Origin: Larkinella humicola
GTDB taxonomy: Bacteria > Bacteroidota > Bacteroidia > Cytophagales > Spirosomataceae
DNA: 64,000 nucleotides
Assembly: GCF_008727875.1 (NCBI RefSeq)
Contig: NZ_VTWS01000003.1
Span: 434,001-498,000, forward strand
Direction of reading: 5' to 3'
Positions 23,748 through 33,148 of the stretch are shown here, piece by piece. Both the position numbers and the translations under genes were made by a program. Position 1 is the stretch's first letter; each line of letters opens with the position of its first letter. The notes below the pieces were generated by a model, which was not told the origin of the DNA, did no database searches, and was given only the letters and a program-made list of their open reading frames with translations.

Positions 23748-26582
23748 ATGGAAACTTTACCAGCGAATCGCCACAGGGTATCTTATTCAGCCAGAAACAA
23801 GGGTTTTAAAGGCTTTTTCCTCGCCCTTTGTCTTCTGTTGCCTGCGACCTCTCTCCTCTTGGCGCAATCCTTTTCGGTTCAACCTGATCAGCACGGTTTT
23901 TATCAGCTTCAGAAAAACGCGAATTCGCAGACCTCGGCGGCCCGAAAAGCGCAGACGGTGACGGTATCCATTGCGAATGATTCCCGACGATCGGGTGATG
24001 CGGCCGTTCTTTCGGTGTCACTCGGCCCCGAAATCAACCTCAACAATGGGAGCAATTTTACGCTGATCGTTAGAACATCCCCTGAACTTACGAACCAGTC
24101 GGATGTTATTTACATTTCAAACAAGCTTGTCGATCGATCTTCCCGAACCATGCAGATCCCGGTTGGCGGTCTGAATGCCAACACGGATTATTACTTCACG
24201 CTCCTTTATTCCAGCGAATGCACGGGTGAAACCATCGCCGAAGTTCATTACAAAACGGGTGCGGCTCTGCAAAAGCCCAAAAGAATACTATTGATACTCG
24301 ACAAGCAGTACGAAAACGATTTGCAAATTGAACAGGCGCTGTCGGTTTACAAAGCCGACGTGAACCGGGCCGACCCCAATCTCGTTTTTGAACGGTTTTA
24401 TCTTTCTACGGATCCGGCCGAAAAAGGGAAACTCTACGAACAGATCAAAAGCTGGTACTTCGATGCCACGACTCCGCTCCATTACCTGTTTTTTATCGGA
24501 CAGAATGCCAGCACCTACATTCGATCGTATCATCTGAACCCCAAAACCAATCAGGCGGGGCCAGGCGACGTGTTCAGTTTACCCAGCATTGGGGTGTATG
24601 CCAAAATCCTGACCCAGGATTACCCGTTCGATCCCCAGCAAAACGCTTTTATAAACCGGCGATACAGGTGTCAGGACGTTGGAGCCGATCCGATTCCGAA
24701 TGATATTTCGTCTACCTATGCTCAATCATCTATTGTCGATATTTCGTACGGCGCTATTGTACCTACGCGTCCGGAAGAAGGGAAAGCCTACCTATTGCGG
24801 TATTTTGAAAAACTGCACCGATACAAAACGGGGCAAATTAAGTTTGATAAAAAAGCGCTGCTGGCCGATACGTTCTACCACGACGGGAGTTATCCGAAAA
24901 AAGTTGAAGAATTGACGGGGCGCTGGACCAACAACGATACGATCAACGTTCCCCGGAAATATGGTCCTAATTTTCACGGGGATGACCCGATCTGGCGAGC
25001 CGATTACCTTAAGAAGTTAGGCAGCAACTCATACGAAATAGCCACTTTTTACGGGCATGGCTCCCCCGGTTTGCATTATTTTGGAATAACGCCGACCGAA
25101 ATTCAGAATTTGGGTAAACTCAACACGCTTCTTTTTGACTTTCTGGCCTGTTCGGTGGGCGGTATCGATGTCCGGGATTATATGGCTGGTACGTACCTGG
25201 ATAAAGGAAACACCCTTTTTGTCAATGCCTATTCGGTGACCATATTTGCGTCTACCCAAGAAAATGAATCGCCATTACTGGAAAAATTCAAGGAAAAACG
25301 TCCTTTTCACGCCTTTGCCCGGGGAGCGTACGTCAGCGATGCATTCCGGCATGGCTTCACGTTCAATGACGCCCAATACCCGCTTGGCGACCCTCTCCTA
25401 CTCCTCGATCCGCCCTGTACGAATGCCGAACCGCTCGTGATTTCAGCCGCCGGTTCGCTGTCGCTTTGCTCCGGTGATACGGTTTCGCTCCGTGTTCCCG
25501 AGACCTTCACTGACTTCCGCTGGTTCCGCAACGGGCAGGAAATCACTACGGCCAAAAGCCAGAAACTGGTGGTGAGTCAGAGCGGTAGTTACACGGCAAA
25601 AGCCAAACAGTGCGGCCAGGAGGTGAGCAGTGAAGGCATTACCATCACCGAAAAACCGGGGCCGGTTATCCCGGTTTTGACGGTCGAAACGTTCCCGGAT
25701 CGCTACCGGCTGCGGGTAACGCCCGCAGGAGCTTTTACCGGTGGTTTCAGTTGGTTCATTAACGGCGAACGCTGGCAGGAAACCACGCAGGACACGGCCC
25801 GACCGGTTTTACTGGCCGACTATTCCGTTCGCGTTGTAAAAGACGGCTGTTCAGCCCTGTCAAAACCGGTTTCGGTTCGGATTGAAAAACCGGCGCTATC
25901 CGTCACTGCCCCCGTCCCCCTTTGCACGGGCGACAGCGTCGCGCTGAAAGCGCCCGATAATTTCAGTTCGTATACGTGGCTGACCAAAGACGGCCCGTCG
26001 GTGACAACCACCAGCAGCACCCGGTTCATCAAGCAGAGCGCTTCCGTGGCGGTGACGCCCAAACGGGGCAATCTGGAAGGGCCGACCTCCGATTATGTCA
26101 CCATGAACTTCTCCCCCAAACCGACCAAGCCAACCCTGACCCTGGAAAGCAACGGTTTCCGGTCGAGCAGTACGACGGGCAATCAGTGGTACCGAAACGG
26201 TCAACCCCTGCCGGATTCGACGCGCCAGGTTCTGCGCAATCCGGGTGCCGGAACCTATACCGTCCGCGTGACCGGACAAGGTGGCTGCTTCAACGACTCG
26301 GACCCGATGATCATCACGGCGGTGGAGCCAACGCCGGGAACCTTGAAAGTGTACCCGAATCCCGGCAACGGAACGTTCTGGGTGGAGTGGCCCGACGCGT
26401 TCCGGTCGGGGGATCTGGAGGTGGTGGATAACCTGGGCCGCCAAGTCTACAGCCGTTCCTACGCCAGCAAACCGGTGGGGCCGGTGCCGGTCAGGCTGAA
26501 AACCGCTCCGGGTCTGTACCTGTTGCGGCTTTCGAATGCCGGACAAATTCATACGGTCAAGGTAGTGATTGAAACCGATTGA
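23748..26582 (+). CDS. C25 (gingipain-family) cysteine peptidase with T9SS sorting tail
   Basis: A 944-residue secreted protease. A long N-terminal signal (hydrophobic FFLALCLLLPATSLLLAQ at residues 22-40) leads to a prodomain-like region and a Peptidase_C25 domain (about 175-560). The catalytic dyad is H437 in YGHGSPG and C468 in FLACSVGG, the gingipain arrangement. After it come Ig/PKD-like repeats (about 565-860) with FRWFRNGQEITTAKSQ, FSWFINGERWQE and YTWLTKDG. The last 80 residues (from LKVYPNPGNGTFWVEW) form the type IX secretion sorting domain. It is probably exported across the outer membrane and anchored or released. The propeller kinase gene starts 25 nt after its stop. Confidence 0.94.
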   Translation: METLPANRHRVSYSARNKGFKGFFLALCLLLPATSLLLAQSFSVQPDQHGFYQLQKNANSQTSAARKAQTVTVSIANDSRRSGDAAVLSVSLGPEINLNNGSNFTLIVRTSPELTNQSDVIYISNKLVDRSSRTMQIPVGGLNANTDYYFTLLYSSECTGETIAEVHYKTGAALQKPKRILLILDKQYENDLQIEQALSVYKADVNRADPNLVFERFYLSTDPAEKGKLYEQIKSWYFDATTPLHYLFFIGQNASTYIRSYHLNPKTNQAGPGDVFSLPSIGVYAKILTQDYPFDPQQNAFINRRYRCQDVGADPIPNDISSTYAQSSIVDISYGAIVPTRPEEGKAYLLRYFEKLHRYKTGQIKFDKKALLADTFYHDGSYPKKVEELTGRWTNNDTINVPRKYGPNFHGDDPIWRADYLKKLGSNSYEIATFYGHGSPGLHYFGITPTEIQNLGKLNTLLFDFLACSVGGIDVRDYMAGTYLDKGNTLFVNAYSVTIFASTQENESPLLEKFKEKRPFHAFARGAYVSDAFRHGFTFNDAQYPLGDPLLLLDPPCTNAEPLVISAAGSLSLCSGDTVSLRVPETFTDFRWFRNGQEITTAKSQKLVVSQSGSYTAKAKQCGQEVSSEGITITEKPGPVIPVLTVETFPDRYRLRVTPAGAFTGGFSWFINGERWQETTQDTARPVLLADYSVRVVKDGCSALSKPVSVRIEKPALSVTAPVPLCTGDSVALKAPDNFSSYTWLTKDGPSVTTTSSTRFIKQSASVAVTPKRGNLEGPTSDYVTMNFSPKPTKPTLTLESNGFRSSSTTGNQWYRNGQPLPDSTRQVLRNPGAGTYTVRVTGQGGCFNDSDPMIITAVEPTPGTLKVYPNPGNGTFWVEWPDAFRSGDLEVVDNLGRQVYSRSYASKPVGPVPVRLKTAPGLYLLRLSNAGQIHTVKVVIETD

Positions 26583-26607
26583 TGGAGCTAGCCCCAAACC
26601 CGCTGCC

Positions 26608-29600
26608 ATGACCCGTCTGTGGTGTATCGCCCTGCTGTTCATTTGCTCGTTGAGCGTCTGGAGCCACGCCCAGACGGCCCGCCAGCTCCGCTTCGAACAC
26701 CTGGGCATCAACCAGGGGCTGGCCAATAATGTGGTGTATGCCCTGCTTCAGGACCGCGAGGGGTATGTGTGGTTTGCGACCGACAATGGACTCAGCAAAT
26801 ACGACGGCTACACGGTTACTACCTACAAAAAGATCCCCGGAGATACCACATCGCTCGCGGGCAATTCCGTGATCCAGTTGATGGAAGACCGGGAAGGCTT
26901 CCTCTGGCTCGGCATGATGGGGCAGGGAATTTGCAAATTTGATAAACAGACTGAAATCTTTACCTGCTACGGCCCTACCCCCCAAACCCTGAAACAAGGC
27001 ACGATAAACACCATTGTAGAAGATCGGGAGGGCGATCTGTGGGTAGCGAACGGCACGCCCGAACTACGGAAATTCGACAAAAAAACCGGCACTTATTCCC
27101 GCTTCAATTATGCGACCTTGCTGGCCGAAAAGTCTTCCACCGGGATAGTCCCGGAAGTCAATACACTCTATCGCGACAAAACCGGAACGCTGTGGGTGGG
27201 CAGTCAACAGGGGCTGCACCGGATGACTCTCAACCCGACAGAAACCGGAAAAACCACTCCAGTTAGCTTTACAACCTACCGGCACGACCCTGCCAATTCC
27301 CGCAGCCTGAGCCACGATGAGGTGCGGGAAATGTATGAAGACCAGGCAGGTATGTTGTGGATCAGCACCGAGAACGGCCTGAACCGGTTTGACCGGAAAA
27401 GCGGGACGTTCAGGCATTACCCGTACACATCAGATCCATCGCCGGCCATCAATGCCACCATCAACCGAAAGTTCAGGCACTTTGCCGAAGATCAGCAGGG
27501 GAACCTTTGGATTGGCACCAACACGCAGGGTTTGTTTCAGCTCAATTCCGAACGCACGCACTTCACGCAGGTGCAGCACGACCCGGAAAATCCAGCGAGC
27601 CTGCGTGGGTCTTTCGTCAACGCCCTCCTGGTGGATCGATCCGGTTTGTTGTGGGTCAGCATTTGGGGCGAGGGCGTTGACCGGGCTCATCCCCGCCAGC
27701 AGCCGTTCCAGCATTACCGACCGCTTCCCGCTCCGGTTTCGTCCTTGAGCAATAAGTACGTCGATGCCATTCTGGAAGACCGCTCCGGCATCGTCTGGCT
27801 GGCCACCGGGGCCGGACTGGACCGGCTGGACCAACGAACGGGCCGTTTTAAGACGTATCGATTCACCCCCAACCAGCCAAAGGGACAGCCGAATCGCCAT
27901 GTCAATGCCCTGCTCGAAGACCGCGACGGCAACCTGTGGGTGGGTAGCCAGGGCGACCTGGCGCTGTTCAACCGGCAAACGGAAACGTTCATCCCGTTTA
28001 CGCAGGACACCCTCCGCTATCCGGGACTCGGCGGCAATGGCGCGATCTTCACCCTGTACGAAGACCGCCAGGGCCTGCTTTGGCTGGGTACCAACAACGG
28101 GATCAAAAGCTTCGACCGAAAAACGGGCCACGTAACCCACTATGCCTATGATCCGAAAAACGCGAAGGGAATCAGCGATGCCTGGGCGATTTCGATCCGC
28201 GAAGACCAGCGGGGAAACCTCTGGATTGGGACGGGCAGCGTAGCCCTCAATCGGCTGGACCGGAAAACCGGGCGGTTTACCCACTATCGCCCGGATCGTC
28301 GCAAACCGGGTAGCCTGCCGTCGGATGCCGTTCCCAGCATCTTTCAGGATTCAAAGGGAAATCTGTGGCTGGGAACCTCTGGGGGAGGGTTGTGCCGATT
28401 TGAGTATGACAGGGAAACATTTCAGGTCCTTACGCAGGCCGACGGGCTGGCCGATCATTCTATTTTTTCCATTCAGGAAGACAATCAGGGGCATTTGTGG
28501 CTGGGAACGTCCAAGGGCCTCTCCCGGTTTTCGTTTGCCGACAAGACGTTTATCAATTATGATGTCAGTGACGGTTTGCCCGGCGACGGCTTCAAAAAGG
28601 CCCATTGCAAGGGGAAAAGCGGTGTGCTGTACTTCGGTGGTGAGAATGGATTCGTTGCGTTCGATCCCCGGCAGCTAACCACCAACCGCCACGTTCCGCC
28701 GGTGGTGATTACGCAGGCCAAATTGTTCGACAAACCCATCGCCGGTCAAATAGAAGCCCGAACCCTGCACCTGAACTACGATGAAAACTTTTTCTCCTTT
28801 GAATTTGCGGCCCTGAATTATGTAAATCCTTCCAAAAATCAATACGCCTACCACCTGGCAGGTCTGGAAAAAGACTGGGTGTACAGTGGCTCGCGACGGT
28901 ATGTGAGCTATACCAACCTGGATCCCGGAACGTACGTTTTCCGGGTCAAGGGATCGAACAACGATGGAGTCTGGAACGAAAAAGGAACGTCGATCCGGGT
29001 CATCATTCATCCACCGTGGTGGCAAACGACCGGGTTTCGGCTGGTGGCCATCCTGAGCCTCCTCCTGCTGGCCGGTAGCGCCGTCCGGCTTTACACGCAG
29101 ATGAAACTGAGCCGGCAACGGCACGAGATGAAACAGGTTTTGCAGGCGCAGGAGGGCGAACGTCAGCGGCTGGCGGCCGATTTGCACGATGACCTGGGAT
29201 CGACGCTGGCCGCCATCAAGGTGCAACTCGAAATCGTTCACGAACCCGACGATGCCCTGCTGCAGCCGATCAGGCTGATGGAAAAAGCAATTCGCGACCT
29301 TCGGCACATTTCCCACAACCTGATGCCCCCCGAGTTTGCCCGGCTCGGCCTGACCGAAGCCCTGCACGAAACCGTAAACCGGGTCGAAGCCAATTCCGGG
29401 ATTTACTTTCTGTTCATCTCGTTTGGCCCGGAACGCCGGCTCGACAATGAAATGGAGCTGACCATTTACCGGATTGCGGTTGAACTCATTCAGAATGCCA
29501 TCCGGCACGCCCGGGCAAAGCAGATAACCGTTCAGTTGCTTTTTTACCCACAACAGGTATCTTTATTGGTCGAAGACGACGGCCGGGGATATGCGACAGC

Positions 29601-29733
29601 CGGGCGCAACAAACCCGCCGGAATCGGGCTGCGCAATATTCGCTCCCGGGTCACGTATCTGAAGTCGAAATTACTGGTCGATTCCGGCGAACGCGGAACA
29701 ACCATCATTCTGGAGGTGCCTATTGATTCGTAA
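26608..29733 (+). CDS. Two-component-propeller sensor histidine kinase
   Basis: 1041 residues from the ATG at 26608 (a TTG 39 nt upstream overlaps the protease gene and is less likely). Signal peptide MTRLWCIALLFICSLSVWSH; then about a dozen propeller repeats of the pattern ED..G.LWIGT..GL..FD, making the two seven-bladed periplasmic propellers, and a Y_Y_Y domain (about 715-805). One membrane helix (about 815-835) leads to a HisKA_3 dimerisation domain with phosphoacceptor H860 in ADLHDDLGSTLAAIK and a compact HATPase_c. This is the NarX/DegS-type kinase that pairs with a LuxR regulator, present next door (4 nt). It probably senses a glycan or peptide outside the cell. Confidence 0.94.
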   Translation: MTRLWCIALLFICSLSVWSHAQTARQLRFEHLGINQGLANNVVYALLQDREGYVWFATDNGLSKYDGYTVTTYKKIPGDTTSLAGNSVIQLMEDREGFLWLGMMGQGICKFDKQTEIFTCYGPTPQTLKQGTINTIVEDREGDLWVANGTPELRKFDKKTGTYSRFNYATLLAEKSSTGIVPEVNTLYRDKTGTLWVGSQQGLHRMTLNPTETGKTTPVSFTTYRHDPANSRSLSHDEVREMYEDQAGMLWISTENGLNRFDRKSGTFRHYPYTSDPSPAINATINRKFRHFAEDQQGNLWIGTNTQGLFQLNSERTHFTQVQHDPENPASLRGSFVNALLVDRSGLLWVSIWGEGVDRAHPRQQPFQHYRPLPAPVSSLSNKYVDAILEDRSGIVWLATGAGLDRLDQRTGRFKTYRFTPNQPKGQPNRHVNALLEDRDGNLWVGSQGDLALFNRQTETFIPFTQDTLRYPGLGGNGAIFTLYEDRQGLLWLGTNNGIKSFDRKTGHVTHYAYDPKNAKGISDAWAISIREDQRGNLWIGTGSVALNRLDRKTGRFTHYRPDRRKPGSLPSDAVPSIFQDSKGNLWLGTSGGGLCRFEYDRETFQVLTQADGLADHSIFSIQEDNQGHLWLGTSKGLSRFSFADKTFINYDVSDGLPGDGFKKAHCKGKSGVLYFGGENGFVAFDPRQLTTNRHVPPVVITQAKLFDKPIAGQIEARTLHLNYDENFFSFEFAALNYVNPSKNQYAYHLAGLEKDWVYSGSRRYVSYTNLDPGTYVFRVKGSNNDGVWNEKGTSIRVIIHPPWWQTTGFRLVAILSLLLLAGSAVRLYTQMKLSRQRHEMKQVLQAQEGERQRLAADLHDDLGSTLAAIKVQLEIVHEPDDALLQPIRLMEKAIRDLRHISHNLMPPEFARLGLTEALHETVNRVEANSGIYFLFISFGPERRLDNEMELTIYRIAVELIQNAIRHARAKQITVQLLFYPQQVSLLVEDDGRGYATAGRNKPAGIGLRNIRSRVTYLKSKLLVDSGERGTTIILEVPIDS

Positions 29734-29737
29734 ATGC

Positions 29738-30382
29738 ATGGATTCTGCTGTTAAACCGATCACCATTCTGATTGCCGACGACCATCAGGTGTTTAACGAC
29801 GGCCTGTACAGCCTGCTCCGGTCGGTTGGCTCCCGCTATCAGGTGGTCGATCAGGTCTATACTGGAACGGACATCCTGCCGGCCATTCAGAACGTACACC
29901 CTGATCTGGTCCTGCTGGACATCAACCTGCCTAACCGAAATGGGCTAAACAGGGCCCGCGAGGTCGTTCAGGCGTTTCCACTGGTTCGGGTCATCATCAT
30001 TTCGATGTACAGCTACCAGACGTTTGTCGACGAACTGAAAGCCATCGGTGTGGCCGGTTATCTCCTGAAAAGTGCTTCCCAACAGGAACTGTTCACCTGC
30101 CTGCAAAACGTCGTCGATGGTATTCCGTACTTCGATCCGAAATCGGGCAGCAAGGCCGGAACGCTGCACCCCGAAGATGATCTTCTGAAACGGTTTAAAC
30201 TATCGCCCCGCGAGCTGGAAATTATCGCCCTCCTGAAACAGGGATTCGACACGCCCGAAATCGCCAAACGGCTTTTGCTGTTGACCGAAACCGTTAAAAT
30301 CCACCGCAAGAACATCTATTACAAGCTGGCAGTCAACAACCTGGCCGAATTGATTCAGTTCGCTGAAGAACAGGGTCTGTGA
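29738..30382 (+). CDS. LuxR/NarL-type response regulator
   Basis: 214 residues from the ATG at 29738. The receiver domain has the acidic pair D14/D15 (LIADDHQVF), phosphoacceptor D61 (LVLLDINLPNRNGL) and K111 (YLLKSAS). The C-terminal LuxR helix-turn-helix (LSPRELEIIALLKQGFDTPE, then ETVKIHRKNIYYKL) binds DNA after phosphorylation. It is the cognate partner of the HisKA_3 kinase just upstream. The target genes are not evident from the sequence; autoregulation or control of the C25 protease are reasonable guesses. Confidence 0.95.
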   Translation: MDSAVKPITILIADDHQVFNDGLYSLLRSVGSRYQVVDQVYTGTDILPAIQNVHPDLVLLDINLPNRNGLNRAREVVQAFPLVRVIIISMYSYQTFVDELKAIGVAGYLLKSASQQELFTCLQNVVDGIPYFDPKSGSKAGTLHPEDDLLKRFKLSPRELEIIALLKQGFDTPEIAKRLLLLTETVKIHRKNIYYKLAVNNLAELIQFAEEQGL

Positions 30383-30483
30383 GCATTTATAGGCTGTTGT
30401 TGAAAGTCATTTCTCGGAAAACCGTGTTCAGTGAATCTGCCGAATTCACAAGAAGCAGGATGTAGAAACCAAAAGGGCTGGTC

Positions 30484-30906
30484 TTACGTCCGTGGACTGA
30501 CCGATGCTTTCATACCACGTCCCCAGAAAACGAAAAGAACGAGGCCTAGCATGACAAAGTTGAACGGCGTGTTCGCAGCCTCTCCACGGGAAAAATGAAA
30601 GACAATGGCACTCACCTGGAGCGCAGCGCATCCCAATGCAGCCACTACCGTCAACCCAGGCTTGATACCGGTCAGCGCAAGCAGAATGAGGCCGATGCCA
30701 CCACCCAGATCGAACATACCCGTCACACGAAGCAGATCCGGGTATTCTCCCGCCCAGGGCCACATCCCGGCGATTGTAGAAACGGGCGCAACCAGCTTGA
30801 AAATTCCCGTGCCGATGAAGAGGAGTGCAAGCATTGCCTGAACAATCCACAAGGCAATGGGAAGGATTTTTAATTTTTTAGGTTGACTGGTCATACGGCT
30901 TAACAT
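30484..30906 (-). CDS. DoxX family membrane protein
   Basis: A 140-residue (136 from the alternative ATG at 30894) four-helix membrane protein of the DoxX family: IALWIVQAMLALLFIGTGIF, LVAPVSTIAGMWPWAG, FDLGGGIGLILLALTGIKP and LGLVLFVFWGRGM. DoxX-like proteins are associated with redox or quinone stress. It diverges from an HxlR-type regulator with 72 nt between start codons, an arrangement often seen when an HxlR protein controls a DoxX or oxidoreductase gene. The exact biochemical activity is unproven. Confidence 0.88.
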   Translation of the reverse strand: MLSRMTSQPKKLKILPIALWIVQAMLALLFIGTGIFKLVAPVSTIAGMWPWAGEYPDLLRVTGMFDLGGGIGLILLALTGIKPGLTVVAALGCAALQVSAIVFHFSRGEAANTPFNFVMLGLVLFVFWGRGMKASVSPRT

Positions 30907-30933
30907 GCAGTTGGTTCGTTAGGCAAAGGTGCC

Positions 30934-30973
30934 TACTTTTGCTTTCAAAAAGTAAGCAGTTACCTTAACGTAA
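30934..30973. promoter_or_regulatory. Promoter and candidate HxlR operators between DoxX and HxlR genes
   Basis: On the plus strand TACTTTTG (30934-30941) fits the -7 consensus, with TTG at 30911-30913 twenty nt upstream. Overlapping it is a dyad TACTTTT-N7-AAAAGTA (30934-30954), which has the TACT-N7-AGTA layout reported for HxlR/YodB-type operators. A second shorter dyad TTAC-N6-GTAA lies at 30960-30973, just before the HxlR start. Dyads are seen directly; binding by the adjacent regulator is inference. Confidence 0.5.
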
Positions 30974-30978
30974 GCGGT

Positions 30979-31335
30979 ATGATTTTAACGGAAGGCAAAA
31001 CGAAGCACATTGAATGTCTGGAGCAGATGCTCCCGATCCGGGATGCGCTGGATGTTATTAGCGGCAAATGGAAAATGTTGATTTTGACCTCCATTATGCA
31101 TGGCAACCGGCGGTTCAAGGAAATAGAGACAAGCATTCCCAAAATCAATCCCAAGGTTCTTTCCAAAGAATTGAAAGACATGGAAGAACACCAGTTGATC
31201 AAACGCATCGTTCATGACGAGTATCCGGTTTTAATCGAATACATCGCCACGGATTATTCACGCACGCTAAAAAGTGTCATGATGGAACTGCATGCCTGGG
31301 GTGTCAATCACCGGAAGAAAATCCTCGGACAATGA
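30979..31335 (+). CDS. HxlR family winged-helix transcriptional regulator
   Basis: 118 residues with the family's characteristic features: CLEQMLPIRDALDVISGKWK, where the N-terminal Cys is the redox or thiol sensor in many HxlR/YodB proteins, followed by the winged-helix core MHGNRRFKEIETSIPKINPK and a wing region (EEHQLIKRIVHDEYPVLIEY). Such proteins repress neighbouring detoxification genes and release DNA when the Cys is modified. The divergently transcribed DoxX gene is the obvious target, and dyads in the shared spacer support this. Confidence 0.93.
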   Translation: MILTEGKTKHIECLEQMLPIRDALDVISGKWKMLILTSIMHGNRRFKEIETSIPKINPKVLSKELKDMEEHQLIKRIVHDEYPVLIEYIATDYSRTLKSVMMELHAWGVNHRKKILGQ

Positions 31336-31441
31336 TTAAAATGAAAGAGGCCACCCCTTCTGAGACAGCCTCTGCAAACTTTCAACGCAACCTCCGGTTA
31401 CGCCAGGCAGATCATACCAAACTACCTGAGCTTCAACCCGC

Positions 31442-33046
31442 TCATTTCCCCTGCGAAACCGCCCCCATCAACTTCCCTTCCAAAACCGGGCGGGGGTCTT
31501 TGGTGTTTGACAAAACCGCCAGGCTTTTCTGGAATTCAAGCCGCAGATCGTCGCCCGAAAACCGGCAGATCACGTTCTCATAATGGGCCGTTTCGATAAA
31601 CCGCCATGTCATCGTAAACGTGTTTTCGTCGCTCCAGGCACCACTCCCGGCCAGTTTCGTTTTGGTCTCCTTCGGAACTGCCGTCGGAACGAGTTTCAGC
31701 GGAACGGTCGATAAATCGGTGTCACCTTCTTTCCAGTTTCCCAAACCGCAAACCACCCGGTGTTCGCCCTGGTCGTCGTGCAGCGTGCAGACGCAGGAAC
31801 CGTTCTGAAAAGCCAGCGAAACCCGTTTGATGTTCAACGAATTGTCGGCCATCTGATACGGTTTTCCCGTCACCCGCGCCACCGTCGGCGAAGTGGCTTG
31901 TCCGGCGGGCAGCGGCAACGCCAGTGCGGCTAATTTCTGCTTGAGCGAAACCGCCGGTTTTGCCGCGATGGCCTCCGGCTGAATGCCGGGCAGAATGTGC
32001 TTCCAGACCTGATCCAGAATGCCTTGCATGTCACTCGTCTCGCTCGTAATGGCAATCACCGTGTCTTTTTCCGGCATCACAATGCAATATTGACCGTAGG
32101 CACCATCCCCCCGGTACGCGCCATTGCGGCACCGCCAGAACTGGTAGCCGTAGCCTTGCAGCCAGTCGTTTTCTTCCTTCGGGCGTGATCCGCCTTTCGA
32201 TTGAATCTGGAATTTAGTGGCGTCTTCGATCCAGGCTTCGGGCAAAATCCGCTTGCCGTTCCAGAGGCCTTTTTTCAGGTATAGCTGACCGAATTTCGCA
32301 ATGTCCTCGGTGCGCACGCGCAGCCCCCAACCGCCAGTCGCGATGCCTTTCGGATCGGTTTCCCAATCGGCTCCTTCGATGCCCAGCGGATCGAAAAGCC
32401 GGGGTTTCAGGTAAGCCAGCAACGGCAGACCCGTCACTTTCTGAATAATCGCCGACAGCATGTAGGTGGCTCCACTATTATAGACGAAAAACGTACCGGG
32501 CTCGTGCTCGACCGGCTGCGCCAGAAACGCTTTCACCCAGTTCTTGTCCGGGTCGGCCCGAAGGGAACCCGTCGAGTCCTTGTCGTGGCCCGTTGCCATC
32601 GTCAGCAAGTCTTTCACCCGCATGGCAGCCAGATTGGCGCTGACCGTAGCCGGAACCTCGTTCGGAAAAAATGAAACCACCTTATCCTCGACCGTCAACC
32701 GCTTTTCGGCCACCGCCAGGCCAATCGCCGACGATGTAAAGCTTTTGCTGAGCGAATACAACGTATGTTTGAGATCGGGAGCGTAGGGCGCCCACCAGCC
32801 TTCCGCCACGACCTGACCATGTCGCACCACCATCAGGCTGTGCAGATTGAGTTTCCCCGCTTCAACAGCATTGACAAAATCCAGCAAACCCGCCGACGAC
32901 ACGCCCTGTGCTTCGGGCAGGCTGCGGGGCAGCCGGAACGAACGCAGCGGAGCCGCCCGGAGCGTCGTCGGCAGGGAGCCGATCAGACCCAGGCCCGCAA
33001 CGCCCAGACCCAGTTGGTGGAGGAAAATTCGACGATTTAAGGTCAT
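31442..33046 (-). CDS. Serine hydrolase (beta-lactamase/class C family), Tat or Sec exported
   Basis: A 534-residue penicillin-binding-protein-like hydrolase. The N-terminal signal NRRIFLHQLGLGVAGLGLIG has paired arginines, so Tat export is likely. The serine motif is S98-L-S-K101 in HTLYSLSKSFTSSAIGLA. A Tyr-containing second motif is in FFVYNSGATYML, and GAYRGDGAYGQYCIVMPEKD may correspond to the third motif region. A C-terminal beta-rich domain of about 130 residues follows the catalytic domain. The family includes esterases, D-aminopeptidases and class C beta-lactamases, so substrate is unassigned. It is divergent from the sorbosone-dehydrogenase-like gene. Confidence 0.92.
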   Translation of the reverse strand: MTLNRRIFLHQLGLGVAGLGLIGSLPTTLRAAPLRSFRLPRSLPEAQGVSSAGLLDFVNAVEAGKLNLHSLMVVRHGQVVAEGWWAPYAPDLKHTLYSLSKSFTSSAIGLAVAEKRLTVEDKVVSFFPNEVPATVSANLAAMRVKDLLTMATGHDKDSTGSLRADPDKNWVKAFLAQPVEHEPGTFFVYNSGATYMLSAIIQKVTGLPLLAYLKPRLFDPLGIEGADWETDPKGIATGGWGLRVRTEDIAKFGQLYLKKGLWNGKRILPEAWIEDATKFQIQSKGGSRPKEENDWLQGYGYQFWRCRNGAYRGDGAYGQYCIVMPEKDTVIAITSETSDMQGILDQVWKHILPGIQPEAIAAKPAVSLKQKLAALALPLPAGQATSPTVARVTGKPYQMADNSLNIKRVSLAFQNGSCVCTLHDDQGEHRVVCGLGNWKEGDTDLSTVPLKLVPTAVPKETKTKLAGSGAWSDENTFTMTWRFIETAHYENVICRFSGDDLRLEFQKSLAVLSNTKDPRPVLEGKLMGAVSQGK

Positions 33047-33081
33047 GTTTTTAGGAATAGTATGATTTTATCCAGTGATTC

Positions 33082-33105
33082 TGCCAAAATACACAGAAAT
33101 TGGCA
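33082..33105. promoter_or_regulatory. Dyad in the divergent serine hydrolase/sorbosone dehydrogenase spacer
   Basis: TGCCAA (33082-33087) and TTGGCA (33100-33105) form a perfect 6-bp dyad separated by 12 nt. It lies between two divergently transcribed start codons (33046 and 33149), the place expected for a shared operator. No regulator gene is adjacent, so this is only a candidate. Confidence 0.3.
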
Positions 33106-33148
33106 ATCTTTAGACTCACGGTTCCCCATTTAACGACTAAACCCTTTC

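Noticed and set aside
31346-31373. AGAGGC/GCCTCT stem after the HxlR gene as a terminator
   Set aside because: Only 6 bp with a 16-nt loop and no T run.
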